In this document: piece after piece, positions 1-10,609 of the stretch
How positions within the stretch are numbered: position 1 is the first letter of the stretch
Layout of the letters: every line of letters begins with the position of its first letter
From: Coptis chinensis
Lineage: Eukaryota; Streptophyta; Magnoliopsida; Ranunculales; Ranunculaceae
DNA length: 64,000 nt
Reading direction: 5' to 3'
Assembly: GCA_015680905.1 (NCBI GenBank)
Contig: CM027381.1
Location: 16,159,501 to 16,223,500 of the forward strand
Notes under the pieces: model-generated
Seen by the model: only the letters and a program-made list of their open reading frames with translations
The model's database searches: none
What the model was told of the DNA's origin: nothing
Translations under genes and position numbers: made by a program

Positions 1-460
1 AGCGTAGGATCCTCTCACCCACCATACTTTGATGACTGCCCATAAGTAAGATCACCCAACCCATAGAGGCCCTACGTGCGGTGAGCGGTTAATGCGAGAG
101 ACATGTACACTTTCGCCCGGTATCGATGAGGCGTACCTTAGGCGAGTTAAGGACGATATGACCACTTTCGCCCGCGAGTCGATGACGAGCGGCATGGGTG
201 AATTCAGCGAGGAGATGAGAGCCTCCATGACTACATTTCGGGGCGGTATGCTTACTTCGCCCGAGAACCATTTTCAGCGAATGTTCATGGCGAGCCGGCA
301 TCGATTCGAGCTTCGGTGATGGATACTCTTGGTGATATCCGGGAGGCGATTAGCCTCCGCGGGGAGCTCGTCTTTGCCGCGGCGTCGCGGGACTCCAGCT
401 TCTTCTTACTGCAGCCCCGAGGATTACTTTCTGACACACGAGAGGATCATCGGTAGCTAG
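1..460 (+). pseudogene. Remnant of a Gypsy accessory ORF, C-terminal part
   Basis: This GC-richer stretch holds an open frame at 92-319 (75 codons) and a second overlapping frame running to a stop near 455. The 92-319 product is charged and heptad-like, rich in Met, Glu and Arg, and resembles a coiled-coil tail. It lies upstream of a microprotein ORF (942-1063) and a Gypsy 3' UTR and LTR. In the better preserved Gypsy copy the same position, upstream of the microprotein, is held by the coiled C-terminus of accessory ORF A (57381-57656). I infer that this is the decayed equivalent. Direct residue similarity is weak, so the assignment rests mainly on order. The 5' part of this element lies outside the window. 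Confidence 0.3.
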
Positions 461-689
461 TTTTATTTATTCCGGTCTTGTATAATATTATATCGGACAT
501 TTTATTTCGTGTTTGTACTTTCTAGCTTAATAGAGATAGTTCCTAAAATATTTTTATTTTGACATATTAGCTATATCTAATATTATAGTATATAGGTAGG
601 AACATATATTAGTAGTAATAAATTATATACATATATATATAAATATATTTCATATGTCATACTTAAACAACAAATTTTAGCGTAACTAA

Positions 690-815
690 CACGTTCGAGA
701 AACCAATAATGAAAAAAGCGGTCTATAAAAGCGGTCATGAAAACATCTAAAAGCGGTCATGAACCACATCTAAAAAGCGGTTCGAAAAGCGGTCATGACC
801 ACATCTAGAAAACGG
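690..815 (+). repeat. Short tandem AAAGCGGTC-type repeats
   Basis: Five or six imperfect copies of a unit built around AAAAGCGGTCATGAccacatct lie head to tail immediately upstream of the TATA box of the microprotein ORF. The arrangement resembles the promoter-proximal repeats often seen in retroelement control regions. No function is shown by the sequence itself. Confidence 0.6.
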
Positions 816-841
816 TCGAGAAAAAGCGGCAATTTTCTTTC

Positions 842-849
842 TATAAATA
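842..849 (+). promoter_or_regulatory. TATA box upstream of microprotein ORF (Gypsy copy 1)
   Basis: TATAAATA lies about 93 bp upstream of the microprotein ATG at 942, followed by a pyrimidine-rich leader (AACTCTTCCTCC and similar). The second Gypsy copy has TATAAAT 86 bp upstream of its homologous ATG, also with a CT-rich leader. The conserved spacing is the support; transcription is inferred. Confidence 0.5.
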
Positions 850-941
850 AGTTCAACTCTTCCTCCATATTCACTTATATTCTTCCCTCTACACTTCTTA
901 TTCTAAAAAGCGTTTTTTGGATCACTCCAAGCTCAAGATTC

Positions 942-1063
942 ATGGATGCACTAGAAAAGTTTGAGCGGCGGCGGCTTGAATATGCTACTCAAGTTTTCAT
1001 GCTTTCGGTTGTTTTATTATAGTCATGTTGTTAATGTGGCATATAGTTCTATCTAATATTTAG
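942..1063 (+). pseudogene. 39-residue single-pass membrane microprotein of a Gypsy element, frameshifted copy
   Basis: The frame from the ATG at 942 gives a charged N-terminus (MDALEKFERRRLEYA) followed by a hydrophobic stretch. It is cut by TAG at 1020-1022. Skipping two bases (1011-1012) continues the hydrophobic segment with FIIV and ends ...LSNI at a TAG at 1061-1063, giving 39 codons. The homologous ORF on the minus strand at 56908-57027 is also exactly 39 codons. The two share Glu5, Glu8, Glu13, Ala15, Phe19, Val23, the FIIV block, a C-terminal His and the final Asn-Ile: 16 identities, with most other positions conservative. Each has one predicted membrane helix and no enzymatic motif. 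The 2-nt insertion makes this copy a pseudogene. Function unknown; an accessory membrane product of the retrotransposon is the simplest reading. Confidence 0.6.
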
Positions 1064-1170
1064 GTTTGTAGTTAAGTCATCGTTATCATTATGTTGTGTT
1101 TCCATACCATTTATGCGTTCTTACATCCTATTGTGATAGTACATCTACATTTTCCTTGTCCTTCTTACTT

Positions 1171-1213
1171 AAAAAAAAAAAAAACAAACAAACAAACAAA
1201 CAAACAAAAAAAG
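1171..1213. repeat. A-rich / (CAAA)n microsatellite
   Basis: A run of 14 A is followed by about six CAAA units and another A run. Simple sequence only, inside the 3' non-coding part of Gypsy copy 1. Confidence 0.9.
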
Positions 1214-1659
1214 GCACTCCTTGTCACATGCCCATTCTTCTCATCCACACTTCATCCACTTTTAGCATATCTTAGAAGATACCGCATTGGTCTAATCTAC
1301 CAATGACACCTCGAAGCGTATCTTTTACATTTTGAATGGGTGGCTATTTATACCAAGGATAGACACCTCAAAAATTTAACTTCCCTTCTTCCAAAATAAT
1401 CTTTTTTCACCACTCCATCTTTAATGGCATTTCTCTGAGGGGCGAGGCAAGGAGGGACTATCCCCAGATTCAAGGTTGGGGCAATGTGAGTTGATGCATG
1501 TACATATTTGTTTTATGTTTTGATGTGAAATAAATAAATGACCTAACGATTGTGCTACTCTAACGATGTGCTTCTACTTTTATGATGTGTATAATATATA
1601 GTGTGTTACAATAACTTTCTGTGGAAGATGTCGACTTTATTTTTTGCTCAAAAGCCTCT

Positions 1660-3260
1660 CGGGTATACTCTTTTTTCCTCTTAACACTTTGAGGACCACG
1701 ATTGTCCATTTGTTTGGGGTGGTGAGAAACTTTTGCAAAAATTAGGCATGCATAGTTGTATATAGTTACTTAATGTCTAAATAAAAGCGTATTTAGTGAC
1801 AAATTCTCGTTTTCTCTTTATATGATGAAAAATATTTAGAAATCTCACCCTAGCATCAAAATTAGGACTTGTTCTTAGAAACTTAATTTAATCGTTATGC
1901 AATAGTTTTACATCTTTTCATGAGCATTCACGCACTGACTATCATTAAATGTACACGTGAATAAGTTTACGGGACCCACGGTTAGACAACTAAGTTTCCA
2001 TATCTGTAAGAATCTAACCAAAAGCCTCAAAATGTATGATATATGAGTAATGACCACAGAGGAGTAGTTCTTCCGATAGAGAAGTTCACCGTCTACTTAC
2101 TTGATCACTACCCAAATCCTAGGCGAGAATTTAGGCCTTCTTTGGATCGATATAGCCAAAATTTTTTTGTAAAAAAAAAAAAAAATTTTACCGCTAGTAA
2201 GCCCAATCTTGAACCTTTCATTAATCCTTTCTACTTCACCAAAAAAATCATTACCCATCTAGTAACCACAATTAAATAAGCCTACCTAGATGATGAGTAT
2301 GAAAATAGGATGAAGTCTTGAGAAAAATGAAGAAAAAACCTTGTCACAAATCAAAATCAGTTACATGTTTTGGAGAAAAGAAAAAGAAAATAGAAATATG
2401 TTTCAAAAATCAAAAGAAATATCAAGGTTAGAATTCCCCAAAGATCAAATCAAAAGGGAATACAAAAGCTTGAAAAATCCAAATATGTGGAAACCATGTT
2501 AGAAGCAAGAAAAAAAAAATGATTTCTCTAGTTTAAATATATCTGAGACCTTATTCTCTCATACTTATCATTTTTTTTTAATTTTCCATTCCATTTTCTT
2601 TTACACTACCACCTAAGCCCATAACACCTAATAAAGACCTCTAGCTCATTAGGAATAGGATAGTGTGATAATAAGTAGTAGTTGTGACTTCTCGACCTCG
2701 GCTCCTCATTTGTCATTGAGTATGTGAGGGAAAGCGTGTGCCCATTGCACCTTTGGAGATATAAAAGCTTGAGTGGAAAAATAAGAGAAATTGTGTTTCG
2801 ACACATACCTGTGAGAACCTACTTAAGGGCTATCCAAAGGATCGAAAACGGCCCCGCTTCGTACATTTCATTATTAGATCACTTTGCATGCATGCTCATA
2901 ATGCGTAGATGTTTGATTATTGTATGTATATTAACTTGAATTTGAAAGAATAAAATCCTTGTTTCCCTTGCTAGTGAGATGTCTAGATACACGAGATTAA
3001 TTAAAGGAAACAAGCCTTTGTTCTTAAGTCGTTGTAGTATAAATGAAGTTTGTGAGTATCTTCTGCGGAAAACTCTCCGCGAGGCTATAACTTCGTCCAC
3101 TAGGGAATTCCTAGTGGTTCAAGGCCTTGTTGCATCACGGTCAATGCAATCGCGCGCTCTGCTTGAAAATGAGATTTAGCTTAGACAACACATTTTTGAT
3201 CACTTATCGTTTTAATGTCTCTTCTTTGCTTGGACAAGCAAAGTCTTTGTTTAAGGGTGG
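1660..3260 (+). other. 3' untranslated region and polypurine tract of Gypsy copy 1
   Basis: This stretch matches, in reverse orientation and with many substitutions, the region from about 53720 down to 52219 of the long Gypsy copy. Shared landmarks in order are a TTTGGGGTG purine run, GAATCTAACCAAAAGCCTC, CTACTTACTTGATCAC, TTTAGGCC...TTGGATCGATAT, an ATTGAG/ATGTGAGG block and CACTAGGGAATTCCTAGTGG. It ends in a polypurine tract (AAGGGTGG) touching the LTR. No credible coding frame: the small open frames here differ between the two copies. Confidence 0.7.
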
Positions 3261-3399
3261 TGTGATAAGCACCCAAAACTGTAATATTAAACCCGAGAGA
3301 CATAGCATTTTGGTCGATTATGTGTTTAATAATCATGTAATAATTATATTTTCGTATTTTTGCGGGTTTTCGCAATTAAAATGAATATAGTGATAAAAC

Positions 3400-3775
3400 A
3401 CGCATCAAAGTCTGAGGAATCGGGGAATATTTGGAGTTTCCCACTTCGACCCGTGGAAGCCGAAGTTTCAAAAGAACGAGAACCGGTCTTGAAGCGGGCC
3501 CACATATGAAGAAGCGAGAAATTTCCAATGCTCAAATCGGATAAATCTAGGTGCCGCGTTGGCTAGTGAAACTGCCAAAGTACAAGAATCTGGGAATATT
3601 GGAATTCCCGCTCAATCCCCGTAAAGCCCAAACAAAGCCCGACTAGAGCGAAGTTTCCAAAAAAACGAGAACCCGGTCTGAGGACGGGCCCATATATAAA
3701 GAGGCGAGGAAACTTCGAAGCTCAAATCGGATAAATCTAGGTCTGCCGGCGTTGGCTAGTGAAGTTGCCATAGCG
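3400..3775 (+). repeat. Tandem duplication of about 189 bp inside the LTR
   Basis: Two adjacent units share, in order, GAATCxGGGAATATTxGGA, a GAAGTTTCxAAA...ACGAGAACC block, GGGCCCATAT and CTCAAATCGGATAAATCTAG. That last motif occurs at about 3532 and 3721, giving the period. The block lies upstream of the LTR TATA box, in the U3 position. The long copy's LTR does not show it. Confidence 0.75.
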
Positions 3776-4156
3776 ACGAGGCGGCGAACTCTGTAACAAA
3801 GGACAAAAGTCGTAAAAACGCCAATTTCGGCGCCACCACTGGACACACTAAGTGGACCCACTCTGCGGGCCCAAAGGCATGACGAGTCAGCATAGGCAGG
3901 TGGCAAGTGAAGGGTTTAATTTGGTGCCACCTTGCAAGAGGAAAGACACGTACCAATTCAATGTTTGAATTGAATTGGGCTAAAAGACAAAAACCAAAAC
4001 ACAAAAGGACAAAAACCTTAAATGAAAGTTTTGTTTCGTAACAAAACTTTGAATCAAATTGATTTACATGGAGACAAAACTTTGTTATTCAAAGTTTTGA
4101 ATGTCTAAATTAACAAACAAAACGAAACCAATTAAAGGCTTCACGAGACATCACCC

Positions 4157-4165
4157 TATATATAT
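4157..4165 (+). promoter_or_regulatory. Probable LTR TATA box
   Basis: TATATATAT, preceded by CACCC and followed by a short GC-containing leader, is the best TATA candidate in the 1.9 kb LTR. It sits about 900 bp from the LTR start, a usual place for the U3/R border of long Gypsy LTRs. Confidence 0.4.
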
Positions 4166-5182
4166 GGGGGTCACCCTTCATTATTAGCCGCCGGCATTTT
4201 TCATGCTTTAGCTTCGTTTCAATTTAATTTCTTTCGATTACTTACATTACGTCATTTTTATTTCAAAGGACTTAATCTGATGAAGTTATTTTACCCTTAA
4301 TAACAATATTTCTTTTCTTGTTTAATTTACGTCCTGCATTTATTTACTTAATGTATCTGAAGAAGTTTTATTATTCCTCCTATGATGATGAGCTAATCCC
4401 CTCCGGGGAGGGTTATCTTTGCTCGTGTAAAAATCGGATTGACTTCGTTAATATTCTAGAATCACTACTTAGGAATTAGACATAGAATTAACATCCGGTC
4501 CCAAAATGGCTGAGGCGTACAAAGTTAGATCTTGATGCTCCGGGGCGGTCTAGCGCGACAAAATGTCTCGTAGCGACTCTGCAGTGTCGAGCGGCTCTCG
4601 GTCGTCCGGTGATGTGAACTGTGCGGGGAGGCGAAAATAATATACCGTGAGATGAGGTATTATCGAAACTCCTTATGCTAGTGAAATCGACCCTAGAGAT
4701 GTGGGGCATGCACTAGGGATCAATACTTTCGGCGTCGTTTCGAAGCGAGGCGAACTAGAGATGTAGTGATTTAGTAATAAAAGCTGTTGAAAAATGATTC
4801 TTGCATGAGTATGATTAACTCTCTCCCTGTTTCTCTACTTTTATTTACCTACATATAATCACCCAGTAGTAATTTATATTATTTGCATTACCGTTATTTT
4901 AATTAAAACCAACTAAAAGAAACCTAAAATCCTACTCACCTAAAGTTGTAACTCCGGTTGTGAACCTATCCGTGCCAAAGGTTTGGGCGATCCCTTACTC
5001 GACCTATCCTACCAATCCCACGTGAGTAAGGTAACTTGACTAAAACGTCACGACAATCACGGGGCGTTGGACTTTGGACTTTGGACTTGGGTGGGACCTC
5101 GGACTTTGAATTTGTGGACCTCGGACTTAAGAAAATAAGTAACTGAAACCAATAAACGTGCTCTAAAAAGCGTTTTATCACA

Positions 5183-5814
5183 TGTTTTGAATTTGACCAA
5201 GGTGTTAGGATTATTCATGTAGTTTTACTAGTAGCAGATATGGTAATATCATTGGAATGGACCTTCTATAGTCTTGTCTAAATTTACTTCATTAGTTAAG
5301 ATTACATTCATGCTGATGAGTAAATATTTTATTCTCCACGCTAGATTGTATTTTTTTATACTTATTTTTTACATTCCTTAAATGTACCGCTTTGTTGTGC
5401 AAATTTCTAGTAGTGTTGTAGTATTTTCCTCCTTATCATATCTGATACTCGTCCTTTACTCTTTTGCAATGATTCGATGACGAACATAGTGCTACCTGGA
5501 CTCCAAGAGCACGAGTATGAGCTGGAAATGAAGCAAAAGAGTATAGTTTTTTGACAATGAGTTGAAAAAGAAAGCAGTTGCAATGGAGCTAAAGGAAGTA
5601 CAATTGATCGAGGAGGAGGAGAAAATTAAGCAAGATAGAAGCGGGGCTTTAGAAAAAGTTTGTAGAGATATTAGGAGAAAGAGAGAGACCTCCAATTAGA
5701 ATGGAGAATTTTGAAGGGGAGAGAAGTCACCCAAAATACAAGATCTTATGCATGTGTTCTTATGAATGTGTTCTTGTCATGGAAAATAGCATGTCTATTA
5801 TTTTACACACAACA
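5183..5814. other. Unassigned flank with a possible coiled-coil coding fragment
   Basis: Most of this stretch shows nothing recognisable. On the plus strand, 5494-5698 encodes a Lys/Glu-rich heptad-like segment across one frameshift (for example ELEMKQKS, then KAVAMELKEVQLIEEEEK). That resembles the charged tails of plant transposon-associated proteins of the NAM-associated type. The assignment is weak, and no start codon or domain is visible. Confidence 0.25.
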
Positions 5815-6480
5815 ACACCGGCGGGACACACTAAATCGGCACACACACACTACACGGCAACACCGGCAACATCACACACTAAATAAGCACCGGACAAAGA
5901 AGCGGAACATCGCGAAGACGCAGCCGGCGATGAGCATCGCGACCAACAATGAGAGCATCACACCACCACAACTCCACCACACACACACCGCAACGAACAC
6001 ACAAAGACATCACACACACACTAAATCGGCACCGGCCAAAGATGGCAACATCAGCGACCCGACGGCGGCAGATACCATCGCGGCACAACAACGACATCAC
6101 ACCACCACAACTCCACCACACACACCACTACCACAAGCGACCAACAACATCATCACACACTAAAATCAGCACCAGCCCGGTAGCATTGCGGCCTGGCAAA
6201 GCAGCGGCATCACACCACCACAACTCCACCACACACACTACCGCGGCAACCCGCCAACATCACACATACTAAATCAGCACCAAGACCGCGGCCAACAACA
6301 ACATCGCGGCCGCAACAACAACGGATCACACCACTACAACTCTCACACCACCACACACCATTACATAGCAAAGCACCGGCAAAGAACATCACACACACTA
6401 AATCAGCACCAAAGAATAGCATCAGCGAAGACACAACAGCAAAGACATCACACCACCACAACTCCACCACACACACCACT
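5815..6480. repeat. Minisatellite, about 113-139 bp unit, five copies
   Basis: The motif CATCACACCACCACAACTCC begins near 5956, 6095, 6208, 6324 and 6446. A second motif, CACACACTAAATxxGCACC, recurs between these positions near 5872, 6016, 6154, 6263 and 6394. Units are GC-rich in the middle (GGCAACATCGCG-like) and A/C-rich at the edges. Strand asymmetry is strong: the plus strand is almost free of T. The open frames across it are His/Thr-rich low-complexity products and are probably not genes. Confidence 0.85.
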
Positions 6481-6645
6481 TACACCAGCCCACTACACGC
6501 ACACAGAGACTCAACAATCACACAATAAAATATCCAAAAGTAACAACAATGCCACTTAACAATAATATATCGGTCCACCACTTAACAATAATGCGACAAA
6601 AGCATATAGTTCAAACATAGAAATAAACCAAAAAACAATGTGGCA

Positions 6646-7727
6646 TCAACGCCCTGCTTGTTCTAGCCTCCTAAATAACCATGAAGCCTTGATATCCTCT
6701 TTAAGGCCCAAGAAGACCTTAATAAGCCTATCATTCTCGACCAGCAAGTCAAAGGACCTTAAGAAAAGCTCAGGATTCATATCAGGAAGAGATTGCAAAG
6801 CATCCTTCAACAAATCTATTTGGTCTACTTCTTCTTCTCGTGGTTCTGGTTTGAGGGCTTCAACAATTTTTGCCACTGCTTCAGTTAACACCTTAAACGA
6901 AGGGGGTTCGGGTATATCCTCAAAGAATCAAGACTTCCTAGTCTTCTTAGCAGTAGGTGTAGTGCTTCTAGGACCACTCTCGGTTTGAGAAGTATCCCCA
7001 CCAGCATCTGAGGGAGTACCAAAAGCTGAACACTCACTAGCATCAGAATCGTCACCCCCATCTCCTTGGGTTTGCCTAGAATCATCTAAACAAGAAGTTT
7101 AAACAAAAAGTTAATTTCAAAACTAGTTAGACACACAAAATTCAACTCTATTTACATCTAATCAACTTACCTCCATCCACCATGTCATCATCGAACCCAC
7201 TATTGCCCCCTTCTCCAGTTGCATAATCAGTCCCAAAAATGAGACAACATTCGTCATAGTAAGGAAACGATTTATGCCTAAGAGTTTTTGCCAACGGATG
7301 AGCCTAAATCCCACAATATACCAATTAATATGACATCCAAAACCAAATCCTAATAAAAAAAATGAGATCATTTTATTACCTTTACATAACTCTCCCATGC
7401 ATTCTCATCTGCATTAATTCTCTTGGTCTCTTTGTTGAAAGACAAACCAAACCCACTAGCCTCAACTGCATGTTTTGCAACTTGCTAAGCAAGTCTCATT
7501 GTTTTCAACCTCGACCTGACATTGTCTGAAACACAATTCATTCCAAGTCGCGTATTGATCTCATCAGCAGTATGCTTCAAGCTATTTTTTCTCCACCCAT
7601 TATCTGCCCTCTTGCCCCAAGTAGCTAACTCCTCCAACAACACCTCTACCAAGATAGCTTCCATGTTGGGATACCATCTAATTTGGGGCGATCTTGTTTT
7701 CACAACTTCTTTCTGTTTTCCAGCCAT
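6646..7727 (-). pseudogene. PIF/Harbinger ORF1, Myb/SANT-like DNA-binding protein, three exons, two stops
   Basis: Read on the minus strand, the gene is exon 1 7727-7380, exon 2 7303-7171 and exon 3 7085-6646. Introns have GT...AG ends and preserve frame, giving 307 codons. Exon 1 starts MAGKQKE and carries the Myb/SANT-like fold (IRWYPNMEAILVEVL...). The exon 1/2 junction rebuilds the family signature YVKAHPLAKTLR...FPYYDECC. Exon 2 ends in an acidic GFDDDMVDGG linker. Exon 3 has the usual C-terminal helical block (LPDMNPELFLRSFDLL...FLGLKEDI). TAG at 7485-7487 and TGA at 6928-6930 interrupt an otherwise intact frame. In this superfamily ORF1 partners the transposase in DNA binding and nuclear import. 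It lies 190 bp downstream of the transposase gene on the same strand. Confidence 0.8.
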
Positions 7728-7917
7728 ACCTAGTTTGAAGCAATGACCAACAAAGAACATAGCATAGTAACATATCAAGGTAACAAATAAGAAAGATTGC
7801 ATATAAATAAAACATTATAAGTAGTTGAAACATAATAGTGTCTGTTACAAAAACACTCTAATAAAATCATAAGTCTACTACAAAAACATCACTCATATAA
7901 TCATAATATTTATTACA

Positions 7918-9208
7918 TCACTCGTTATCTTCCCACATTGCAATTGACAACTCATCCCTAAAATTAGTCCACCCAATACTTGGTTGCATATCAATATTCA
8001 TATTTGGAGCATTCAGAAAGTTGTCAGCCTCTTCCTCATCATCAGTGAGCTCCTCGTCACTCAATGCATTATTAGGATCTTCTTCTCGCAAGAAGTTGTG
8101 CAATGCACAACATGCAAGGATAACCTTTGTGTGTGTTTTGACATCGTGGAAAATTGCATGCCTTAGATAGGCAAATCGCTTCTTCAAGAGACCGATTGTC
8201 CTTTCAACAACAGTACGCAAAGATGAATGGCGAAAGTTATATTGTTCTTTATGATTTTGAGGTTGAACTTCACCTATCTCTCTAAGATGGTACCGTACAC
8301 CACGGTAAGGCGTGAGGAACCCTGGCACTAAAGCTAATCCAGCATCCGCAAGATAGTACTTGCCATTTGGAACAGTAAGCTTATGCCCTGGACGAGCCAC
8401 AACACTCCTCAATAACCGTCCATCGTGTGTCGATCCCTCCCACCCTGCTAACACGTATGTGAACCTCATGTCAAATGTGCAAGCTGCTAACACATTTTGG
8501 GTCACGACACCTTTCCTGTTACGATACCTAGCCTGTTGCACTAGTGGTAAATTGATTGGAAAGTGTGTACCATCAACCACACCCACAACATCCTAACACA
8601 AAAAACTTCATAAATATTTATTGAACTATTAAATATTGAAATCAGAATGATCCTATCCATTTTCTAAAAAGTTAACTGACCTTGAAATAACAATGCCAAT
8701 GATGTGTGTTGGTACACTCCCGAGGAAAGCTATCATCGGTAGCATTTGTTACTAACTCTCTGAATAAACAAAGGATTGTATCCAACACAAGATGGAAATA
8801 ACGGTGAACTCTTTCTCCTGAACGGAAGAATTGAAATGTTTCATTCCGATTACACATGTCATGCCCAACAGTGTTGAGAAATAGGGCAACTTGCTCTTCC
8901 AATGTAACATGTCTGCTTTCACGTAGACCATGACCATGCAAACGAGTGCACAAGCAACGAAACATTGATCGTCTAATCCTTAATTGCTCGTGGCAGAATC
9001 TGTCAGTGCTTGTATACATCCTACCCAATATAGTTATCTGCACTTGATCCCAATTCTTACGAGGACCTCTAATAAGAGCGGGGGGAGCCCTATGCCTAGG
9101 CCTATACCTCCCCATATACATTCTCGTATACCACCATGTCATCATCATATATGCACTTATAACTATAAGTAGAAATGCCACTAACCTAAGCTGATGTTCG
9201 GTAATCAT
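7918..9208 (-). CDS. PIF/Harbinger transposase (DDE superfamily), two exons, apparently intact
   Basis: Minus-strand exon 1 is 9208-8681 and exon 2 is 8592-7918, joined across an 88-bp GT...AG intron that fuses HWHCYFK to DVVGVVDGTHF, exactly the family pattern. The product is 400 residues, a usual size. The N-terminal half has the helical block RESRHVTLEEQVALFLNTVG. The catalytic triad is visible: Asp in DGTHFP, Asp in YYLADAGL and Glu in LRTVVERTIGLLKKRF. The following CALHNFL motif is also typical, and the C-terminus is acidic. I saw no stop or frameshift. The start is the Met in MITEHQLR; an upstream in-frame Met (9271) is less likely because it adds a poly-Phe tract. It would catalyse excision and insertion at TWA targets. 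Confidence 0.85.
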
Positions 9209-10394
9209 TCTACAATATCTCAAAAAGAAAAAAAAAATTAATGAAGTATACAAATTCATGTACTCGATCAATTAACGAAACAAACAAATTGATACAAACA
9301 TACATGCATGAACAACAATCCATACATCTAATGTATTCAACCAACAAAGCAATAATAATAAACCATTCTAAAAATAATGACAACCCATAAATCAAAATTA
9401 AACCAAGATTAATTAATTGCACAATGAGATTCAAATTAATAGCAATAGGAAACAACAATGAAAGCATATAAATATTCTAGCTTTCTAGAACCATAACCTT
9501 GTTTTTTTTAAACTTACTTAGTAGTAAAGTTTTGAGTTTTGACTAGTATATACGTACATGTACATGAAACGTGAGTATTTTGGTCTTCTTTATTTTGGTG
9601 TCTGTTAATGCAAATAAATAGAAGTGATGAAATGCCAAATTAAATGTCAATGGATGGTACTTAGTAGTTACTGATTAAGAAGATGGGAGATGCTCTTTTG
9701 GGCCTCAACATGAGAACAACGTTATCTATCCCAACACATTCTTCACAACCTTTGCACTTAAATGGTGTCAGATTGTCAGGGTTGCTATATGTTTTTTGGA
9801 TTAAAGGACGGTGTGATGAAAGCAGGGGACACTGGACATAGCAAAGATGCCATGTAAACTTCTTTATTGCTAATATTGGTGCCATGAGCCCACGACTAGT
9901 TCATTATTCTTGGGATGGGATATATTATATGATTCCCTTCAAAATGACAATTTATTTTCTTTTTCTTTTTTCTCCACCGTAAAATTAAAAGGAATCGAGG
10001 TCGACTTATTCTCAATCTCTCAAACATTAGTGGGGCTTTAAAATCAAAGCCAAAATGAAAACAAACTAAATTAAAACCCAAAAAATGAAATTAAAACAAA
10101 AACTTACCTGATGGAGCTTGGCGAGAGCTGGAGGTGGAGCTGGAGAACGAATATTAAATCTGAGAAAGATAGAAACAAAAAAGAAACAATGAAAAAATGT
10201 GAGACAGAGAGATTGAAAGAAAGAGAGACCGAGAGTTTGAGAGAGAAAGAGAGATTGAGAGAAAGAGGGAAAAGAAAAAAGAGATAAGAGATGAGAGTTG
10301 AGGGCGAGAGAGAATACCTAAAAAGAGAGCGAGTTGATGAGAGGCGGCAGTGAGAAAGAGAGAAGAGAGATCGAGAGGGAGAGTTGTTTCTATT
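9209..10394 (-). promoter_or_regulatory. Upstream region of the Harbinger transposase, with a 200-bp polypyrimidine tract
   Basis: This is the interval between the transposase start and the right terminus. From about 10195 to 10390 the plus strand is almost pure purine (GAGAGA and GAAAGA runs), so the transposase strand is CT-rich, as in plant 5' leaders. An open frame at 9661-9885 (minus, 74 codons, with a CKGCEEC segment) is not recognised and may lie in a 5' intron. Nothing else is identifiable. Confidence 0.4.
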
Positions 10395-10606
10395 TTCCTA
10401 CCATAGTGGGAAAATACCGGGTGACTAATTCAACTTTGGGGGGAGGTGTTTTATATTTTCCCAGTTCTAGTGGGATAATTTGATTTGCCGGCTAATTCCA
10501 AATAGTGTTTGCCACGGCCCTTAAATACACCCAAACACTGGCAAATGGTACTTCTAGTGGGAAAATACAATTAGCCACCCCCATTTGCTAGTTAACAAAC
10601 ACACCC
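10395..10606. mobile_element. Right terminus of the Harbinger element with subterminal repeats
   Basis: The element ends ...GCTAGTTAACAAACACACCC at 10606, followed by TAA, a fit to the TWA target preference of PIF/Harbinger. Inside the end, a subterminal motif TAGTGGGAxAAT recurs near 10403, 10467 and 10555, likely transposase or ORF1 binding sites by analogy. I could not find the matching left end (expected to start GGGTGTGTTTGTTAAC) between 5183 and 6645, so the left boundary is unresolved. Confidence 0.6.
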
Positions 10607-10609
10607 TAA

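Larger units (their letters stand above)
3261..5182 (+). repeat. 3' LTR of Gypsy (Athila/Tat-like) copy 1
   Basis: The LTR begins TGTGATAAGCACCC directly after a polypurine tract and ends TTTTATCACA, so its termini form a perfect 8-bp inverted repeat (TGTGATAA / TTATCACA). Length is 1,922 bp. The first 120 bp match the LTR of the long copy (52218 downward), including a shared TATTTTCGTA...TTTGCGG motif; much of the rest has diverged. The upstream neighbour is 3' UTR, so this is the 3' LTR and the body of the element continues left of the window. The target duplication cannot be tested. Confidence 0.75.

Noticed and set aside
2980..3180. Short overlapping frames on both strands
   Set aside because: They fall in the Gypsy 3' UTR and are not conserved in the second copy.
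5711..6163. 150-codon His/Thr-rich open frame on the plus strand
   Set aside because: It is translation of the minisatellite; other frames across the same repeats are equally open, so openness reflects the T-poor composition and not a gene.
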